Assembly: GCA_017302355.1 (NCBI GenBank) | Contig: JAFLDQ010000155.1 | Span: 1-8,344, forward strand | Reading direction: 5' to 3' | Origin: Dechloromonas sp. | GTDB taxonomy: Bacteria; Pseudomonadota; Gammaproteobacteria; Burkholderiales; Rhodocyclaceae | Length of the DNA stretch: 8,344 nt | Shown: positions 6,354-8,344 of the stretch, one piece after another | Position numbering within the stretch: position 1 is the first letter of the stretch | Layout of the letters: every line of letters starts with the position of its first letter | Notes under the pieces: generated by a model | What the model was told of the DNA's origin: nothing | What the model saw: the letters and a program-made list of their open reading frames with translations, nothing else | Databases searched by the model: none | Made by a program: the position numbers and the translations under genes

Positions 6354-6462
6354 GGGGCAGACCACGGTTTGCCTGTTCCGACACCTTCTGTAGCCCAACC
6401 CCCAATCTGTCGCGGTCGACCTCCAAGAACAGCCCAAATTCGCTGGCCGGAGACGGTGAGCT
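6354..6462. other. Spacer between the IS and the cobU stop
   Basis: No gene seen. It begins with GGGGCAGACCACGGTTT, which I recall, without being able to verify it, as resembling a phrase found at ends of dispersed repeats in proteobacterial genomes. There is no T-rich terminator for cobU. Confidence 0.4.
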
Positions 6463-7011
6463 TCAGCCTTTCAGCTTCAGCGGCAACCCCGCCGCGACCA
6501 GTGTCACCTGATCGCAAACGGCGGCGACGCGCTGGTTGAGGCGCCCCTGTTCGTCGGCGAATATCCGCGACACCGGATGCATCGGCACGATGCCCCAGCC
6601 GACTTCGTTGGACACGAGAACGATGTGGCCGGGCAGGGATGGGAGCAATTCGATCAGGGCGGCGGTCTCGCCTTGCAGCAGCGGGCAGTCGATCGCCGCG
6701 CCGGCTTCGGCCTGCGCCGCCGCCTGGCCGGCGAAGAGCAGGTTGGACAGCCATAGCGTCAGGCAATCGACCAGAACGCAGGTATCCGGCGCCGCCAGTT
6801 CGCGCAGTTTGGCGGCCAGTTGCAGCTTTTCCTCGGCGCAGCCCCAATGGCTCGGGCGGCGTTCGCGGTGATGGGCGATGCGGCGCGCCATTTCGCCGTC
6901 GCAGGCTTCGGCGGTGGCCAGGTAGACGACGCGCAGGCCGGATTCCGTCGCCCGCTTTTCGGCCAGCAGGCTCTTGCCCGACCGGGCGCCGCCAAGGATC
7001 AGTTCTTTCAT
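6463..7011 (-). CDS. cobU: Adenosylcobinamide kinase / adenosylcobinamide-phosphate guanylyltransferase CobU
   Basis: Bifunctional cytosolic enzyme of the nucleotide-loop assembly: it phosphorylates adenosylcobinamide and then attaches GMP to give AdoCbi-GDP, the substrate for CobS. The protein has 182 residues, typical for the family. The P-loop is GGARSGKS (residues 7-14). ARRIAHHRERRP carries the guanylylated histidine, H47 here, equivalent to H46 of Salmonella CobU. VLVDCLTLWLSNLL is the Walker-B-like strand and VSNEVGWGIVP the conserved loop near the end. I chose ATG 7011, giving MKELILGGARSGKS; a GTG at 7020 is in frame and adds three residues, but neither has a Shine-Dalgarno. It is divergent from the riboswitch-cobT unit and convergent with cobQ across the insert, so it lies outside the riboswitch transcript. 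Confidence 0.95.
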   Translation of the reverse strand: MKELILGGARSGKSLLAEKRATESGLRVVYLATAEACDGEMARRIAHHRERRPSHWGCAEEKLQLAAKLRELAAPDTCVLVDCLTLWLSNLLFAGQAAAQAEAGAAIDCPLLQGETAALIELLPSLPGHIVLVSNEVGWGIVPMHPVSRIFADEQGRLNQRVAAVCDQVTLVAAGLPLKLKG

Positions 7012-7018
7012 GGCACGC

Positions 7019-7048
7019 ACTGTAGGTGATTGCGCGCCTGCCCGGCAA
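7019..7048 (-). promoter_or_regulatory. Putative cobU promoter
   Basis: On the minus strand TTGCCG (7043-7048) and TACAGT (7019-7024) are separated by 18 nt; each matches consensus at 4/6. The predicted start near 7012 would place the transcript end almost at the cobU ATG, implying a leaderless or very short-leader mRNA, consistent with the absence of a ribosome site. The -35 overlaps the shared module at 7044-7062. Confidence 0.3.
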
Positions 7049-7058
7049 GCCGGATAAT
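7030..7058 (+). promoter_or_regulatory. Putative promoter of the riboswitch-cobT transcript
   Basis: TTGCGC (7030-7035), a 17-nt spacer and GATAAT (7053-7058). The -10 matches at 5/6 and the -35 at 3/6. The predicted start near 7065 coincides with the 5' strand of the riboswitch P1 helix. The spacer contains the small palindrome CCGGCAAGCCGG (7042-7053). Confidence 0.5.
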
Positions 7059-7063
7059 CCGCT

Positions 7064-7230
7064 CCGATTCGCTGAACGGAACCCGGTGCCGAGTTCTCTC
7101 CATTCCGGGGCGGGCCCGCCGCTGTAATCGGGGACGGTTGTCGCAGGATGCCACTGGTAACGGGACAAACACGGGCCGGGAAGGCGCGGCAAACCGGACG
7201 ATCCGAAAGTCAGAAGACGTAGCGAATCGG
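7064..7230 (+). promoter_or_regulatory. Cobalamin (B12) riboswitch aptamer
   Basis: Adenosylcobalamin-sensing RNA upstream of cobT. The conserved blocks appear in order: GGAACCCGGTG (7078-7088), CCGGGGCGGGCCCGCC then CCGCTGTAA (7119-7127), GCCACTGG (7150-7157), GGGAAGGCG (7178-7186) and the B12 box AGTCAGAAGACGTAGC (7208-7223). The outer helix P1 is a perfect 10-bp pairing of CCGATTCGCT (7064-7073) with AGCGAATCGG (7221-7230). The B12 box departs from the usual AGYCAGGAGACCTGCC, with GAAGACG replacing GGAGACC. It is followed by an intrinsic terminator, so control is probably by premature transcription termination when the ligand is bound. Confidence 0.93.
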
Positions 7231-7238
7231 GTTCAGGG

Positions 7239-7255
7239 AGCCTGTGGACAGGGCT
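7239..7255 (+). promoter_or_regulatory. Possible antiterminator hairpin
   Basis: AGCCTG (7239-7244) can pair with CAGGGCT (7249-7255, one bulged G) around TGGA. This consumes GGGCT at the 5' side of the terminator stem, so the two structures are mutually exclusive. Its role as the ligand-free antiterminator is inferred. Confidence 0.3.
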
Positions 7256-7303
7256 TCGCGGTTACGTTCCATGAGCGCCGCCGCGAGGCCCTTTTGCGTT
7301 TTT
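7251..7303 (+). terminator. Riboswitch-controlled intrinsic terminator
   Basis: GGGCTTCGCGG (7251-7261) pairs with CCGCGAGGCCC (7281-7291) over 11 bp with one U-G, around a 19-nt loop. It is followed by TTTTGCGTTTTT (7292-7303). It ends 15 nt before the cobT ATG, the normal place for the expression platform of a transcriptional off-switch. Confidence 0.75.
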
Positions 7304-7318
7304 GACAGGAAGAATCGG

Positions 7319-8344
7319 ATGCATTCCAAATTCAACATCACCGCCCCCGACCAGGGGCTGGCCGCTGCACTGCAGGACAAGATCGACCGGAAGACCAAGC
7401 CGCTCGGCGCGCTCGGTCAGCTCGAAACGATCGCCAGGAAGGTTGGCCTGATCCAGCAGCGTCTCGATCCCAAGTTTGACCAGCCGCATCTGCTGGTCTT
7501 CGCCGGCGATCATGGCGCCGCGAAGGCGGGCGTTTCGGCCTATCCGCAGGAAGTGACCTGGCAGATGGTCGAGAACTTTCTCGACGGCGGCGCCGCGATC
7601 AACGTATTCGCGCGGCACAACGGGATCTTTCTGGCGATCATCGATGCCGGCGTGGCGCATGATTTCGGCAAGCGCAACCGGCTGATCCACGCCAAGGTGG
7701 CGCCCGGCACCGCCAACTACATCGAACGACCGGCGATGACGATGGAGCAATGCGCGCGTGCCATCGAGCGCGGGGCGGAGATCAGCCGCAATCTTGCTGC
7801 CAACAACTGCAATCTTGTCGGTTTCGGCGAAATGGGCATCGGCAACACGGCGTCGGCCGCGCTGCTCACCCATTGCCTGACCGGCACGCCGCTCGTCGAT
7901 TGCATCGGGCGCGGCGCCGGGCTGGACGATGCCGGGCTGGCGCGCAAGCGGGCGCTGCTTGAACAGGCGCTGACGCGCTACCGCGGCACGGGCGGCAACG
8001 ACGATCCGTTGAAGGTGCTGGCCGAATTCGGCGGCTTCGAGATCGCCATGATGGTCGGCGCCATGCTCGGCGCGGCGGAGGCGAGGATGACCCTGCTGAT
8101 CGATGGCTTCATCGTCGGCTCGGCGGCCCTGATCGCGGCGCGAATGGCCCCGGCGCTGCTCGACTACTGCATCTTCTGCCACCGCTCGGCCGAGCCGGGC
8201 CACGCGGCGCAGTTGCAGGCGCTGGGCGTCGAACCGCTGCTCGACCTTGGGTTACGTCTTGGCGAAGGCACCGGCGCCGCGCTGGCCTGGCCGCTGGTGC
8301 GGGCGGCGGCGGGCTTTCTCAATGAGATGGCCAGCTTCGCGTCG
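7319..8344 (+). CDS. cobT: Nicotinate-nucleotide:dimethylbenzimidazole phosphoribosyltransferase CobT (last residues beyond window)
   Basis: Transfers phosphoribose from nicotinate mononucleotide to 5,6-dimethylbenzimidazole, producing alpha-ribazole phosphate for the B12 lower ligand. ATG 7319 has AGGA (7307-7310) 8 nt upstream. The 342 codons in the window cover nearly the whole family length of about 350. Recognisable segments are [12 protein letters not shown] near the N-terminus (KPPGSLGRLE in Salmonella), [62 protein letters not shown], and [10 protein letters not shown] with the catalytic glutamate at residue 316 (E317 in Salmonella). The N-terminus is about ten residues shorter than in Salmonella. 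It is the first gene behind the B12 riboswitch; a downstream gene such as cobS would be expected past the edge. Confidence 0.96.
   Translation, partial: MHSKFNITAPDQGLAAALQDKIDRKTKPLGALGQLETIARKVGLIQQRLDPKFDQPHLLVFAGDHGAAKAGVSAYPQEVTWQMVENFLDGGAAINVFARHNGIFLAIIDAGVAHDFGKRNRLIHAKVAPGTANYIERPAMTMEQCARAIERGAEISRNLAANNCNLVGFGEMGIGNTASAALLTHCLTGTPLVDCIGRGAGLDDAGLARKRALLEQALTRYRGTGGNDDPLKVLAEFGGFEIAMMVGAMLGAAEARMTLLIDGFIVGSAALIAARMAPALLDYCIFCHRSAEPGHAAQLQALGVEPLLDLGLRLGEGTGAALAWPLVRAAAGFLNEMASFAS

Noticed and set aside
7262..8203. Long minus-strand open frame opposite cobT
   Set aside because: Shadow of cobT, and it runs through the riboswitch terminator.

Overview
The window is high-G+C bacterial chromosome, best explained as a betaproteobacterium of the Rhodocyclales type (Azonexus/Dechloromonas/Accumulibacter-like). 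That placement is inferred from base composition, gene style and gene set; no rRNA or other marker is present. The core theme is cobalamin (vitamin B12). Four native genes flank an accessory insert: btuF (cobalamin-binding periplasmic protein, minus strand, cut by the left edge), cobQ (cobyric acid synthase, plus), cobU (adenosylcobinamide kinase/guanylyltransferase, minus) and cobT (nicotinate-nucleotide:DMB phosphoribosyltransferase, plus, cut by the right edge just before its end).

Layout: 1-548 btuF and 658-2124 cobQ diverge from a 109-bp promoter region. 2125-2618 is a 494-bp region with no convincing gene. It holds a protein-tail remnant, a strong hairpin, a near-consensus promoter and an 83-bp imperfect palindrome that partly resembles an integron attC site. 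2619-3278 and 3289-4902 form a compact two-gene operon of visibly lower G+C: a PD-(D/E)XK restriction endonuclease followed by a gamma-class N6-adenine methyltransferase with a TaqI/Eco57I-like specificity half. 4933-6353 is an IS4-family insertion sequence with 21-bp perfect terminal inverted repeats and an intact DDE/YREK transposase core; its N-terminus appears split by a frameshift. cobU (6463-7011) runs back toward the insert. 7030-7318 carries a promoter, a full cobalamin riboswitch and an intrinsic terminator ahead of cobT.

How the parts work together: BtuF would deliver external corrinoid to an ABC importer. CobQ amidates the corrin ring to cobyric acid. CobU activates adenosylcobinamide and CobT activates the lower ligand, for joining by CobS, which is outside the window. 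The riboswitch should shut off cobT and anything downstream when adenosylcobalamin is plentiful. The restriction-modification pair and the IS lie between the convergent 3' ends of cobQ and cobU, so they interrupt no B12 gene. A 19-bp promoter module is shared in the same register by the two divergent B12 intergenic regions (cobQ/btuF and cobT/cobU). No CRISPR array, tRNA or rRNA was seen.
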